Below, piece by piece: positions 49,932-58,993 of a stretch of 64,000 nucleotides of DNA. Under the pieces are notes generated by a model that had not been told where the DNA came from, ran no database searches, and saw only the letters and a list, made by a program, of their open reading frames with translations. Both the position numbers and the translations under genes were made by a program. The stretch comes from Jejuia pallidilutea. Lineage in GTDB: Bacteria; Bacteroidota; Bacteroidia; Flavobacteriales; Flavobacteriaceae. Location: NCBI RefSeq assembly GCF_002973595.1, contig NZ_PVEO01000001.1, positions 620,001 to 684,000 of the forward strand. The letters are read 5' to 3'. Position 1 is the stretch's first letter. Every line of letters starts with the position of its first letter.

Positions 49932-50384
49932 TTAAAATGGCAAATCGTCGTTATCATCGGTAGCGGACTGATTTGGAGTCGGTTCGTTTCCCGAAGGGCT
50001 TGAGACTGATGGAGAACCTGCATTAGCTGCATTTGTATCACTATCTTTTTTTGTAGATAAAAATGTAAAATCTGTACATTGTATTTCGGTAGAATACCTG
50101 TCGTTCCCTTTATCATCTGTCCATTTTCTGGTTTTCAACCTACCCTCAATATAAACTTTATCACCCTTACTTAAATACTTCTCGCAAATTTCGGCACCTT
50201 TATTTCGTACCACTATATTATGCCATTCTGTATTTGTAATGCGCTCGTTGGTTTGTTTGCTCATGTAGGTTTCACTTGTTGCTATAGGAAAACGCCCTAC
50301 ACAACCACCACCTTCAAAATAGTGCATTTTAACATCATCACCCAAATTACCAATTAGCATTACTTTATTTAATGTACCAGCCAT
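49932..50384 (-). CDS. ssb: Single-stranded DNA-binding protein
   Basis: A 150-residue SSB with the OB-fold opening AGTLNKVMLIGNLGDDVKMHYFEGGG, TEWHNIVVRNKGAEICEKYLSKGDKVYIEGRLKTRKW, a flexible Ser/Pro/Asn-rich linker, and the acidic tip DDNDDLPF that recruits partners. It coats ssDNA during replication and repair. It is followed by gldE and preceded by mutY on the same strand, the usual flavobacterial order. Confidence 0.95.
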   Translation of the reverse strand: MAGTLNKVMLIGNLGDDVKMHYFEGGGCVGRFPIATSETYMSKQTNERITNTEWHNIVVRNKGAEICEKYLSKGDKVYIEGRLKTRKWTDDKGNDRYSTEIQCTDFTFLSTKKDSDTNAANAGSPSVSSPSGNEPTPNQSATDDNDDLPF

Positions 50385-50473
50385 AACTTAATTTTTTTAG
50401 AGATTGCAAAAATAGGTATTCAATCTTCACATTTCTAAAATTAATAAAAAAATAAGAATAAAAAGCGATTTGC

Positions 50474-51511
50474 TTAAAAATGAAACACTTCAATAAAATT
50501 ACCAATTAAAATCGGCACAGGGTAATCTGTAATAGTTTCAAAAGGCACACCATTTTCAACCAAATCAATATTAACAATCCAAAATGTAGTATTCAAATGT
50601 TGATGCGATAATTTATGAACTTTAGGAACATCGTTATATTGATGCAACTCAAATGTTTTACCATTTAAAAGTGAATGTGCTTTTACTAATTTCAAAAAAT
50701 CATTATGTGCCATATTATCGTCTGTTTCTATAAGAGGAAACTGGTATAAGTTTTGCCAAATGCCTTTACCTTTTCGCTTTTCTAAGATGGTTTTATTGTC
50801 TTTTGATAGGAATACTAAAAAATTAAAGTAACGCTGCTTTACTTTAAGTTTTTTTAACTTCACTGGTAGTTCATCAACCCTACCTTTATTATATGCCACA
50901 CAAGATGCCTGAAACGGACAAAACATACAGTCTGGGTTTTTAGGCCTGCACTGTGTGGCACCAAACTCCATAATGGCTTGGTTAAATGTTGCAGGATCTT
51001 TGGCGTCTATCAACTCTTGCGCCAAAGCCTTAAATGCTTTAATGCCTTTGGTAGAATTAATAGGCGTGTCTATGCCAAAGTAGCGAGACAGTACTCGGTA
51101 CACATTACCATCAACAACCGCCGTAACCTCATTAAAACAAATAGAAGCTATCGCACTTGCCGTATAATCGCCTATACCTTTTAATTTTAAAAGTCCTTTA
51201 TAAGTATTTGGAAACTCGCCATTACATGTATTTGCTATATATTTTGCTGTAACATGAAGGTTTCTAGCGCGCGAATAATACCCTAGCCCTTGCCATAATT
51301 TTAAAACCTCGCTTTCCTTAGCGTTTGCCAAATCAAAAACCGTTGGAAATTGAGCTACAAAAGCGTTGTAATAAGGCAAGCCCTGTTTTACTTGTGTTTG
51401 TTGTAAAATAATTTCTGATAGCCAAATAAAATAAGGGTTATTAGTTTCCCGCCAAGGCAAGCTTCTTTTATTAACTGAGTACCAGCTGTTTAAAATTTTT
51501 GAAAAAGACAT
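50474..51511 (-). CDS. mutY: A/G-specific adenine glycosylase
   Basis: MutY removes adenine paired with 8-oxoguanine. The 345-residue protein has the helix-hairpin-helix LLKLKGIGDYTASAIASICFNE with the catalytic Asp in AVVDGNVYRVLSRYF, the 4Fe-4S ligands in CRPKNPDCMFCPFQASC (C-x6-C-x2-C-x5-C), and a C-terminal NUDIX-like domain (KRKGKGIWQNLYQFPLIE) that reads 8-oxoG. All key parts are present. It is 89 bases upstream of ssb. Confidence 0.95.
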   Translation of the reverse strand: MSFSKILNSWYSVNKRSLPWRETNNPYFIWLSEIILQQTQVKQGLPYYNAFVAQFPTVFDLANAKESEVLKLWQGLGYYSRARNLHVTAKYIANTCNGEFPNTYKGLLKLKGIGDYTASAIASICFNEVTAVVDGNVYRVLSRYFGIDTPINSTKGIKAFKALAQELIDAKDPATFNQAIMEFGATQCRPKNPDCMFCPFQASCVAYNKGRVDELPVKLKKLKVKQRYFNFLVFLSKDNKTILEKRKGKGIWQNLYQFPLIETDDNMAHNDFLKLVKAHSLLNGKTFELHQYNDVPKVHKLSHQHLNTTFWIVNIDLVENGVPFETITDYPVPILIGNFIEVFHF

Positions 51512-51573
51512 GAATTAAATTTATACTAAGTGCTAAAATAAACGTTTATAATCTTAAATTTTAATGAATTAGG

Positions 51574-51606
51574 TTTGAAATATTGAATATTAAATGCATA
51601 TATTTG
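51574..51606 (+). promoter_or_regulatory. Promoter of HU and the bS22-like gene
   Basis: TTTG (51574-51577) and, 21 bases later, TATATTTG (51599-51606) match both boxes of the Bacteroidota consensus; the start near 51610 leaves a leader of about 44 bases. Confidence 0.7.
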
Positions 51607-51653
51607 CATCCCTTTTAAAATTTATAGTAACCCAATAATTAAAAGTTTAAAAA

Positions 51654-51944
51654 ATGACGAAGGCTGATTTAGTAGCAAAAATTTCTGAGAAATTAGGAAT
51701 TGAAAAAGGTGATGTTCAAGCAACTGTTGAGACATTTATGGAAGAAGTTAAAACATCGCTTGAGAGTGGTGACAATGTATATTTAAGAGGTTTTGGAAGC
51801 TTTATAATTAAAACAAGAGCCGAAAAAACTGGTAGAAATATCTCTAAAAATACTACTATTAAAATACCTGCACACAATATACCTGCATTTAAACCTGCAA
51901 AAGTTTTTGTTGAGGGTGTAAAAACTAACGTAGAAGTTAAGTAA
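51654..51944 (+). CDS. HU-family DNA-binding protein
   Basis: A 96-residue bacterial histone-like protein: MTKADLVAKISEKLGIEKGDVQATVETFMEEVKTSL, GDNVYLRGFGSFIIKTRAEKTGRNISKN, and NIPAFKPAKVFVEGVK with the beta-arm that bends DNA. It packs the nucleoid and aids replication and repair. It shares a strong promoter with the small ribosomal-type gene 40 bases downstream, and both are followed by a terminator. Confidence 0.95.
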   Translation: MTKADLVAKISEKLGIEKGDVQATVETFMEEVKTSLESGDNVYLRGFGSFIIKTRAEKTGRNISKNTTIKIPAHNIPAFKPAKVFVEGVKTNVEVK

Positions 51945-51984
51945 AACGCATTAAAATAAATCATTAATTTAAAAGACACTATTT

Positions 51985-52077
51985 ATGCCAAGTGGTAAAA
52001 AACGTAAAAGACATAAGGTAGCGACGCACAAGCGTAAAAAACGTAGACGCGCTAACCGTCACAAAAAGAAAAAGTAA
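51985..52077 (+). CDS. bS22/mS38-like (AURKAIP1/COX24) ribosomal mini-protein
   Basis: A 30-residue ORF, MPSGKKRKRHKVATHKRKKR followed by RRANRHKKKK, starting at an ATG at 51985 and ending in TAA. It is almost entirely Lys, Arg and His and fits the COX24/AURKAIP1 pattern of bS22 and mitochondrial mS38, small proteins at the 30S decoding region. It is too short for usual gene finders. Position behind HU, in the same transcript and before a strong terminator, supports a real gene. Confidence 0.8.
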   Translation: MPSGKKRKRHKVATHKRKKRRRANRHKKKK

Positions 52078-52081
52078 ACGA

Positions 52082-52112
52082 AAAAAAGTAGTTAGAACAG
52101 CTACTTTTTTTT
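52082..52112 (+). terminator. Rho-independent terminator of the HU/bS22 transcript
   Basis: A 10-bp stem (AAAAAAGTAG 52082-52091 with CTACTTTTTT 52101-52110) ending in a T-tract. Confidence 0.8.
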
Positions 52113-52369
52113 GATTTTAATCCCCTTAATTTAAGAAGGGGATAATTTAAAAAGTTCTTTGAAATGAGTTCCTATTATTTTTAGCACCTTAAACGGTGTA
52201 TTTTGAACTCCACGGATTAAAATCCTGTGAAATGCCTAAGTTACATTTAGAGTTTAAATCCTAAATAAAATTAAGGCATTAGACCTGACAAATGAATTAA
52301 AATAGCAACTATCAGGTTATAAAAATTAAGTTTAATCCTCCCGATGTTTATCGGGATAAAATTAACACA
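52113..52369. other. Leader/spacer before rng with two small hairpins
   Basis: It contains a TCCCCTT/AAGGGGA-type hairpin (52120-52143) and CCCGATGTTTATCGGG (about 52339-52354), both of spacer-repeat type, shortly ahead of the rng ATG. No ORF is seen. The second hairpin could influence rng, since RNase E/G genes are autoregulated in other bacteria, but there is no direct evidence. Confidence 0.4.
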
Positions 52370-53917
52370 ATGGATAAAGAATTGATTATTCGATCTGATT
52401 CAGAAGCTGTTGATTTTGCCTTATTAAAAGATGGAAAACTTATTGAATTACAAAAGGATGAAGATGATAACAATTTTGCAGTTGGCGACGTGTTTATCGC
52501 CAAAATACGCAAAACTGTTCCAGGGCTAAATGCCGCATTTGTAAATGTGGGTTACGATAAAGATGCTTTTTTGCATTATCACGATTTAGGCCCTAAATTA
52601 CCTTCGCTTTTAAAATTCACAAAACGTGTAAGCACAGGTAAACTAAAAGATTTTTCTTTAAAAAACTTCCCATTTGAAAAAGATATTGAGAAAGATGGCA
52701 AAATTGCCGACGTCTTAAAATCCAATCAATCGCTATTAGTACAAGTAGTAAAAGAACCTATATCTACTAAAGGGCCACGAATAACCTCAGAGTTATCCAT
52801 AGCTGGTAGATATATTGTTTTAATGCCTTTTTCCAATCGTATTTCTATTTCTCAAAAAATAGAATCGCGCGAAGAAAAAGACCGCTTAAAACGCTTGGTA
52901 AAAAGTATTACACCACAAGGGTTTGGTATTATTGTTCGTACTGTAGCACAAGGCAAAAAAGTAGCCGAATTAGATAAAGATTTACAGAATTTGCTCCAGC
53001 GATGGAATGCAATGTGTAAAAAGTTGTACAAAGCACATCACCCCAGTAAAGTATTAGGAGAAATGAATAAAGCCTCGTCTATCTTACGAGACATATTTAA
53101 CGATACCTTTACCGGAATAACAGTTGATGACGAAACGCTGTACTACCAAATTAAAGATTACTTGCAAGAAATTGCACCTAAAAAAGAATCAATAGTTAAA
53201 TTGTATCAAAACAAAGTTCCAATTTTCGAAAAATTCGGAATTGAGAGACAGATAAAAACCTCCTTTGGGAAAACTGTATCCATGACAAAAGGTGCCTATT
53301 TGGTAATAGAACATACCGAAGCGCTCCATGTTATAGACGTAAACAGTGGCAACAGATCTAACAAGTCTAATAACCAAGAGGAAACGGCTTTAGAAGTTAA
53401 TTTAATTTCAGCTACAGAAATTGCACGCCAATTGCGTTTACGCGACATGGGCGGCATTATTGTAGTTGATTTTATAGACATGACAAGGTCTGAAAACAGG
53501 CAGAAGCTCTTTAATCATCTTCGTGATGAAATGAAAGACGATAAAGCAAAACACAAAATACTGCCACCAAGCAAATTTGGTTTGATACAAATAACAAGAC
53601 AACGCACACGCCCAGAAATGAACATTAAAACTCGCGAGGAAAATCCAGACGAGATTATTAATGGTTCTGAGGTAGAAGCACCAATAGGCATAGTGCAAAA
53701 AATAAATCACGATCTTGAGAAACTATTAAAAAAAGACTACAAAAAGGTGACCTTAAACACACATCCTTTTATAGCAGCCTTCTTAACAAAAGGCTTTCCA
53801 TCAATACGTTCTAAATGGTTTTTAGAACACAAAAAATGGGTTAAAGTTTTACCCCGAGATGCTTACACATATTTAGAATACCACTTTTTCGATAAAGATG
53901 GTAATAAAATTAAATAA
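52370..53917 (+). CDS. rng: Ribonuclease G (RNase E/G family)
   Basis: A 515-residue endoribonuclease that processes rRNA and decays mRNA. It has an N-terminal S1/RNase H-like part (FAVGDVFIAKIRKTVPGLNAAFVNVGYDKDAFLHYHDLG), the DNase I-like catalytic domain with VIDVNSGNRS and VVDFIDMTRSENR (the two Mg2+-binding Asp), and the short zinc-link region near QRTRPEMN. There is no C-terminal scaffold as in RNase E, so RNase G is the better name. A leader of nearly 300 bases precedes it. Confidence 0.95.
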   Translation: MDKELIIRSDSEAVDFALLKDGKLIELQKDEDDNNFAVGDVFIAKIRKTVPGLNAAFVNVGYDKDAFLHYHDLGPKLPSLLKFTKRVSTGKLKDFSLKNFPFEKDIEKDGKIADVLKSNQSLLVQVVKEPISTKGPRITSELSIAGRYIVLMPFSNRISISQKIESREEKDRLKRLVKSITPQGFGIIVRTVAQGKKVAELDKDLQNLLQRWNAMCKKLYKAHHPSKVLGEMNKASSILRDIFNDTFTGITVDDETLYYQIKDYLQEIAPKKESIVKLYQNKVPIFEKFGIERQIKTSFGKTVSMTKGAYLVIEHTEALHVIDVNSGNRSNKSNNQEETALEVNLISATEIARQLRLRDMGGIIVVDFIDMTRSENRQKLFNHLRDEMKDDKAKHKILPPSKFGLIQITRQRTRPEMNIKTREENPDEIINGSEVEAPIGIVQKINHDLEKLLKKDYKKVTLNTHPFIAAFLTKGFPSIRSKWFLEHKKWVKVLPRDAYTYLEYHFFDKDGNKIK

Positions 53918-53918
53918 T

Positions 53919-53957
53919 TAAAAAACCCGCTACTTTTTTGAGTTTGCGGGTTTTTAA
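53919..53957 (+). terminator. Rho-independent terminator of rng
   Basis: A 10-bp stem (AAAAACCCGC 53921-53930 with GCGGGTTTTT 53946-53955) and T-tract. Confidence 0.85.
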
Positions 53958-54019
53958 TTTTATATAGAGTCCCGTCCTGAAATAGCAGTATCCTTTCTCA
54001 TAGTTTTATCAATACGTTT

Positions 54020-54403
54020 TTACTGGTTAGTAACCTCTAACTCAATTACATATTTTGCCATATCTATTTCATCTCCTTTAGGATAAGGCGTTACACTTAA
54101 AAGCTTTATTAGCATACCATCAATAAGAGTATCCTGTTGAAAATTACTATGGGTATTAAGCGTAAACGTTTTTCTTTTCTTAGTAGATTTTAAGGTTAAA
54201 CGAACAGAAGCATTTCCGCCCCAAACACAAACCATATCAGAAGGACATCTTCCATCATTAACAGAATCTAAGCAAACTTTTAGATTTGGTAATGGCATAT
54301 TTGAGCAATCGCTGTAGTTTACAGTGATGTTTTTGGCTGTAAAATAGTTGTTGTTTGAAGAACAACCCACTATAAATAGGGCCATAAATAGTATTTTTTT
54401 CAT
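54020..54403 (-). CDS. Small secreted lipoprotein of unknown function
   Basis: A 127-residue lipoprotein: MKKILFMALFIVGCSS gives a lipidated Cys14. The frame opens six codons upstream, but the ATG at 54403 makes the signal peptide canonical. The body has C-rich turns (SDCSNMPLPNLKVCLDSVNDGRCPSDMVCVWGGNASVRL), a pattern seen in flavobacterial lipoproteins with internal disulphides. Its stop faces the rng terminator. It is divergent from the hybrid kinase. Confidence 0.6.
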   Translation of the reverse strand: MKKILFMALFIVGCSSNNNYFTAKNITVNYSDCSNMPLPNLKVCLDSVNDGRCPSDMVCVWGGNASVRLTLKSTKKRKTFTLNTHSNFQQDTLIDGMLIKLLSVTPYPKGDEIDMAKYVIELEVTNQ

Positions 54404-54668
54404 ATTTCCATTAATAAACATCTCCCTTTTAGATACCTAAATTTTATAATGGTTGCGTTGTTTTGTGAATAATTTTACACAAACATATGGCTACACTAAA
54501 TTATACTCAAAATAAAAAAGCAATCCTAATGTAATGCACTAGATTTTAATAGTTATATTCAACTAAGCAGTCATTTAGCTATTTAAAAAAATGGCTTTAA
54601 CATGTATTAATTTTTAAAATTTGCTAATTTAGAGTATTTAAGCTAGTAACTATTTAAATTTCACAACC
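54404..54668. other. AT-rich spacer ahead of the hybrid kinase
   Basis: About 265 bases without ORF. It must contain the promoters for the lipoprotein (minus) and the kinase (plus), but no clear TAnnTTTG box stands out. Confidence 0.4.
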
Positions 54669-54713
54669 ATTAACCGTCTGTTTTTTCAATATTTAGGCCT
54701 TCTTATAATAGTA

Positions 54714-57700
54714 GTGTTCTGGAGTTTTAGTTCTCTTGCACAAAATTTAGTATTTGATCATTATGGCCTAAACGAAGGCTTACCTCAAGAAACAATTCAT
54801 TGTATTACGAAAGATGAACATGGGTTTTTATGGCTAGGTACTTCTGATGGTGTTGTACGTTTTGATGGCCATGATTTTTGGACTCCATTACCAGACAAAA
54901 AAACCAATATAGATATTGCCGGATACAGAATTGGCGCTATAAACTCTCATAAAAACAAAGTTTATATTGGTACTGGCCAAAATGGGCTACTCACTATAAA
55001 TACTGATAGCGAAGCCATTAAACAGATTTATTTATCTAATGCCAATTGTACTCGCATAGCATCTAATAACACTTTTGTAATTGGCGCTTATTATAACAAA
55101 GGGCTCGTTGTTATTAAAGACAATACTGTGGTGCCCTTAGTTTTCGATAAAGAAAACCCGAAAGAGGTTTCTGGACTCTCAATAATTAACGAAACAACAT
55201 ACGTCTCTTCTAAAAACGGAAGTATTTATAGTTTTCAATTAAACACTAAAACATTAAACCAAACCCTTATACTTCAAAAAATATGTGAAGTTCCAAGTCA
55301 AATTAATAACATAGTATCTATAGATAATACATTGTTTATCTGCTGTAATACTGGTGTTTATAAACTTGATAACACATCAAAACTTCATAAAATTAAAATA
55401 CAGCCGAAAGATTTTTCAGAAGGGTTTAAAGTGAATGATTTAATTAAAATTGAAGACTATTTTTTTGTTGCAACTAATAGTGGGCTTTTAAAATGTTACC
55501 TAAAAGATAACGTATTTACAATAAACAAGCATTTTAAAGCTAATAAAAAGTATGACGAATACACTATAAACTCTAATAATGTTTATACACTTTTTTATGA
55601 TGATGATTTACTCTATATAGGAAATATTAATTTAGACATTGCAGCCATAAAGCATAATCCTGTTTTTGAACAACCTACAGATAGATTTAACTTAGGCGAC
55701 CCTTCGGTTTTTGCAGTTTTAGATACCAAAGAGTATTTGTTTATTGGATCTTCCAGTGGCTTAATTATTTCAGATAATCGAAATCCTGACAATTATAAAA
55801 TCTTTCCAGAATATCGTGTAAGAAGTTTTACAAAAGATAACGAAAACCATGTTTGGTTTGCTACAGACAAGGGTGCTTTTGCAATACTACTAGACAATTT
55901 AAATATTAACACCCCTAAATTCATTAAACTACCTGTTTCACCCAAAAATTCTTTTACACTTCCTGATGAAAACTTAAGAAGCGTGTATACCGATAATAAT
56001 GGAAATGTTTGGGTTGTTACCTATAATTCAGGGTTCTCAAAATTTGTGGGTTCTATTAAATACAACGATTTAAAGTTTATAAATTATAGTTCTGAGGCTT
56101 TTCCTTCATTGTTTACACTATCTATGATTCAAGACCAAAATAGCAACTATTGGATGTGTACTCAAAAAGGATTAAGCCAATTTAAAATCGAAGAAAACCA
56201 ATTTAAACTCATAAAAAATTATGATGAAACCGATGGGTTAATAACAAGAGGAGTGCTTAGTTCTTTTATCGATACTAATGAAAATCTGTGGATTGCCTCA
56301 AGAAAAGGATTAAACAAATACATTCCTGAGCTAAATCGTTTTAAATTTTATGGTAAGCGCAACGGACTCACAAATGCCTTTGTGTATAATATTACCGAAG
56401 ATGAAAATAAAAACCTATGGCTGTCTACCAATGGCGGATTATTTAGTTTTAATGTTTTAGAAGAAACCTTTGCAAACTATAGTCCTAAAGATGGTATTCA
56501 AAGCACAGAATTTAACCTTGGCGCTGTTTTTAAAAATACCAACAATGGCAACTTGTATTTTGGAGGTATTAATGGTTTAAACATTTTTAATCCTAAACGC
56601 ATTAAAGAATTGGATGTAGAAGGACAACTTAAATTTACCAACTTAAAAATTAAAGATTATTACGTGTCTCCAGCCCTGTTAAATAGCGTTATTAATACAA
56701 GTATTGTAAATGCTAAATCGGTTTTTCTTAACTATGATGATTTTCCAGTAAATTTAAGTTTCTCAGCTTTGGATTTTAGGCCCAATAGTAATATAAATTA
56801 CGTTTACAAACTATTACCAGACGATAAAGAATGGAACAGTTTAGACACTAAAAATAGCATTCAATTGTTAAATTTATCGTCAAAATCTTATACATTACAA
56901 ATACAGGGTAAATCGAGAAATAATTTATGGCAAAAGCCACCTTTAGAATTAAAAATAAGCGTTTCTCCCCCTTGGTACAAAAGTAATTTGGCATATTTGG
57001 CATATCTACTGTTGTTTTTAAGCGTTGTTTTTGCTTTTTACCGTATAAGTTTACAACGCCAAATTGCAGGACAAGAATCTAAACGTCTTAAGGATTTAGA
57101 CGATTTAAAAACACGCTTCATTACTAATATTACTCACGAGTTTAGAACACCACTTACTGTAATTCTTGGATATTTAAGTAATTTAAAGGAGCGCTTTTCG
57201 GAAAAAGACCAAGTTAATACTGCCTTAAATACTATTGAACAAAATAGTAATAATTTGCTCCATTTGGTCAATCAAATGTTAGATTTAGCCAAATTAGAAC
57301 AAGGAAAAATAACCCTTAATACAACACAAAGCGATATTATACCCTATGTTAAACATTTGGTAGATAGCTTTTCTAGCATAGCCCAAGAACAATCGGTAAC
57401 CCTTAAGTTTGAATCTGAAATTGATACGCTAAAGATGGATTTTGATGCTGAAAAAATACGCCAAATTCTTACCAATTTAATTTCGAATGCTCTCAAATTT
57501 TCCTTGGAAAATTCTCAGGTAACAATAGCTATTGAAACATTTAGCCAATTTTTAAAAATTAGAATAATAGACCAAGGCTTAGGAATTCCCGAAAAAGAAA
57601 TACCTTATATTTTTGATCGGTTTTTCCAAGTAGAAAACCAAGAACATAAAATATCTCAAGGCACGGGCATTGGTTTATCGCTAACTAAAGAATTGGTTCA

Positions 57701-58628
57701 ACTTATGGATGGCACTATAGAGGTTCATTCTAAGTTAAAACAGGGCACAACTTTTACAGTAAACTTACCCATAAAACACACTGCTGAAATTATAACACCA
57801 GAATTAAGGGTAATAAAAAGTACTATTGGTAAAACTTATGTGCCTCAATTAGACGAAATTATAACACCAGAAGACACTAACTCTGTTTTAATTGTTGAAG
57901 ACAACACAGATATGGCGCGTTATATTGCCTCGTGTTTGCAAGGGAAATACAAAGTATTATTTGCTAAAAATGGATTAGAAGGGCTCGAAAAAGCAAAAAA
58001 CATCATACCAGACATTATTATAACGGATATTATGATGCCTGTTATGGATGGTTTTGAATTAACCAAAAAGCTACAATTTAACGCTAACACTAACCACATT
58101 CCTATTGTAATGCTTACATCTAAAGCAATGCAAGAAGATAGATTTACAGGTATTACAAGTGGTGCAGATGCTTACTTAACCAAACCTTTTAATAAAAAAG
58201 AGCTGCTTCTACGTATGCAAATGCTTATTGCTAAGCGTAAAAAACTACAAAAAGTTTACGCCGTTAATGCAGCAGTAGATAAAAAGGAAAAGAAAAACGA
58301 AACCACTGATAAAAACCTTAATTTCTTAAATACGGTTATAGACCATATTCATCAACACTTAGATGATTCCAATTTTGGCGCTACAGAACTTGCCAAGTCT
58401 TTAGCTATGAGCGACTCGCAACTTTACAGAAAGCTAAAAGCGATTTCCAATACAAGTACTGCCGTTTTTATAAGAAAAGTGCGCTTAGAAAAAAGCAAAG
58501 ACTTTTTAAAAACATCAGATTTGTCTATTTCAGAGATTGCCTATGCAGTAGGCTTTAACGATCCTAACTGGTTTAGTAAAGCCTTTAAAGAAGAATTTAA
58601 AGAAAGCCCTTCGGAATTTCGTAAGTAA
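54714..58628 (+). CDS. Hybrid two-component system (HTCS): sensor kinase, receiver and AraC-type regulator in one protein
   Basis: A protein of over 1300 residues. Domains in order: signal peptide, periplasmic propeller of Reg_prop repeats (about 20-640, with GLPQETIHCITKDEHGFLWLGT and repeats like NLWIASRKGLNKYIPE), Y_Y_Y domain (about 660-755), one membrane helix (about 758-778), HisKA with His808 in ITNITHEFRTPLTVILG, HATPase, receiver with Asp1105 in IIITDIMMPVMDG, and AraC-type HTH (about 1203-1304). HTCS proteins sense glycans in Bacteroidota and turn on polysaccharide-use genes. The first standard start is GTG 54714, but the frame stays open upstream with INRLFFQYLGLLIIV, so the true start may be ATT 54669 or CTG 54678. 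Confidence 0.9.
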   Translation: MFWSFSSLAQNLVFDHYGLNEGLPQETIHCITKDEHGFLWLGTSDGVVRFDGHDFWTPLPDKKTNIDIAGYRIGAINSHKNKVYIGTGQNGLLTINTDSEAIKQIYLSNANCTRIASNNTFVIGAYYNKGLVVIKDNTVVPLVFDKENPKEVSGLSIINETTYVSSKNGSIYSFQLNTKTLNQTLILQKICEVPSQINNIVSIDNTLFICCNTGVYKLDNTSKLHKIKIQPKDFSEGFKVNDLIKIEDYFFVATNSGLLKCYLKDNVFTINKHFKANKKYDEYTINSNNVYTLFYDDDLLYIGNINLDIAAIKHNPVFEQPTDRFNLGDPSVFAVLDTKEYLFIGSSSGLIISDNRNPDNYKIFPEYRVRSFTKDNENHVWFATDKGAFAILLDNLNINTPKFIKLPVSPKNSFTLPDENLRSVYTDNNGNVWVVTYNSGFSKFVGSIKYNDLKFINYSSEAFPSLFTLSMIQDQNSNYWMCTQKGLSQFKIEENQFKLIKNYDETDGLITRGVLSSFIDTNENLWIASRKGLNKYIPELNRFKFYGKRNGLTNAFVYNITEDENKNLWLSTNGGLFSFNVLEETFANYSPKDGIQSTEFNLGAVFKNTNNGNLYFGGINGLNIFNPKRIKELDVEGQLKFTNLKIKDYYVSPALLNSVINTSIVNAKSVFLNYDDFPVNLSFSALDFRPNSNINYVYKLLPDDKEWNSLDTKNSIQLLNLSSKSYTLQIQGKSRNNLWQKPPLELKISVSPPWYKSNLAYLAYLLLFLSVVFAFYRISLQRQIAGQESKRLKDLDDLKTRFITNITHEFRTPLTVILGYLSNLKERFSEKDQVNTALNTIEQNSNNLLHLVNQMLDLAKLEQGKITLNTTQSDIIPYVKHLVDSFSSIAQEQSVTLKFESEIDTLKMDFDAEKIRQILTNLISNALKFSLENSQVTIAIETFSQFLKIRIIDQGLGIPEKEIPYIFDRFFQVENQEHKISQGTGIGLSLTKELVQLMDGTIEVHSKLKQGTTFTVNLPIKHTAEIITPELRVIKSTIGKTYVPQLDEIITPEDTNSVLIVEDNTDMARYIASCLQGKYKVLFAKNGLEGLEKAKNIIPDIIITDIMMPVMDGFELTKKLQFNANTNHIPIVMLTSKAMQEDRFTGITSGADAYLTKPFNKKELLLRMQMLIAKRKKLQKVYAVNAAVDKKEKKNETTDKNLNFLNTVIDHIHQHLDDSNFGATELAKSLAMSDSQLYRKLKAISNTSTAVFIRKVRLEKSKDFLKTSDLSISEIAYAVGFNDPNWFSKAFKEEFKESPSEFRK

Positions 58629-58748
58629 CTGTTTATCAGTTATTTTTTATTTAATCTAATAGAGTATTATTGCTGCAATAATATTCATTTTGACAAAATA
58701 CTCCTTGATTTTGAAAAAATAATCTAGACTATTTTTAGTGTTAAACGA

Positions 58749-58756
58749 TAGGTTTG
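58749..58756 (+). promoter_or_regulatory. -7 box ahead of the small exported protein
   Basis: TAGGTTTG matches TAnnTTTG; predicted start near 58760, 27 bases before the ATG at 58787. Confidence 0.4.
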
Positions 58757-58786
58757 TGAAGCTATTAATCATTAAATCTTAGAAAC

Positions 58787-58984
58787 ATGAAAACTTCAAC
58801 ATTAATCGTTTCTCTCCTTATTATTAATTCTAGTTTTTTAGCAGGTCAAATTTCTATTCAACTTATTGGTAACATTAATCCACTTATTCTTGGTGCTAGC
58901 GAACTTTTTTTGGCAATAACCTATTACATACACACCATAATCAGGGATGTAAGAAACACTTTTGATGTAGATGTAAAACTATAA
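58787..58984 (+). CDS. Small exported or membrane protein of unknown function
   Basis: A 65-residue protein with a signal-peptide-like N-terminus (MKTSTLIVSLLIINSSFLAGQ) and a second hydrophobic stretch (INPLILGASELFLAITYYI), ending RDVRNTFDVDVKL. No family is recognised. It lies between the hybrid kinase and the T9SS protein, 9 bases ahead of the latter, so it is probably co-transcribed with it. Confidence 0.45.
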   Translation: MKTSTLIVSLLIINSSFLAGQISIQLIGNINPLILGASELFLAITYYIHTIIRDVRNTFDVDVKL

Positions 58985-58993
58985 TTAACAGAC

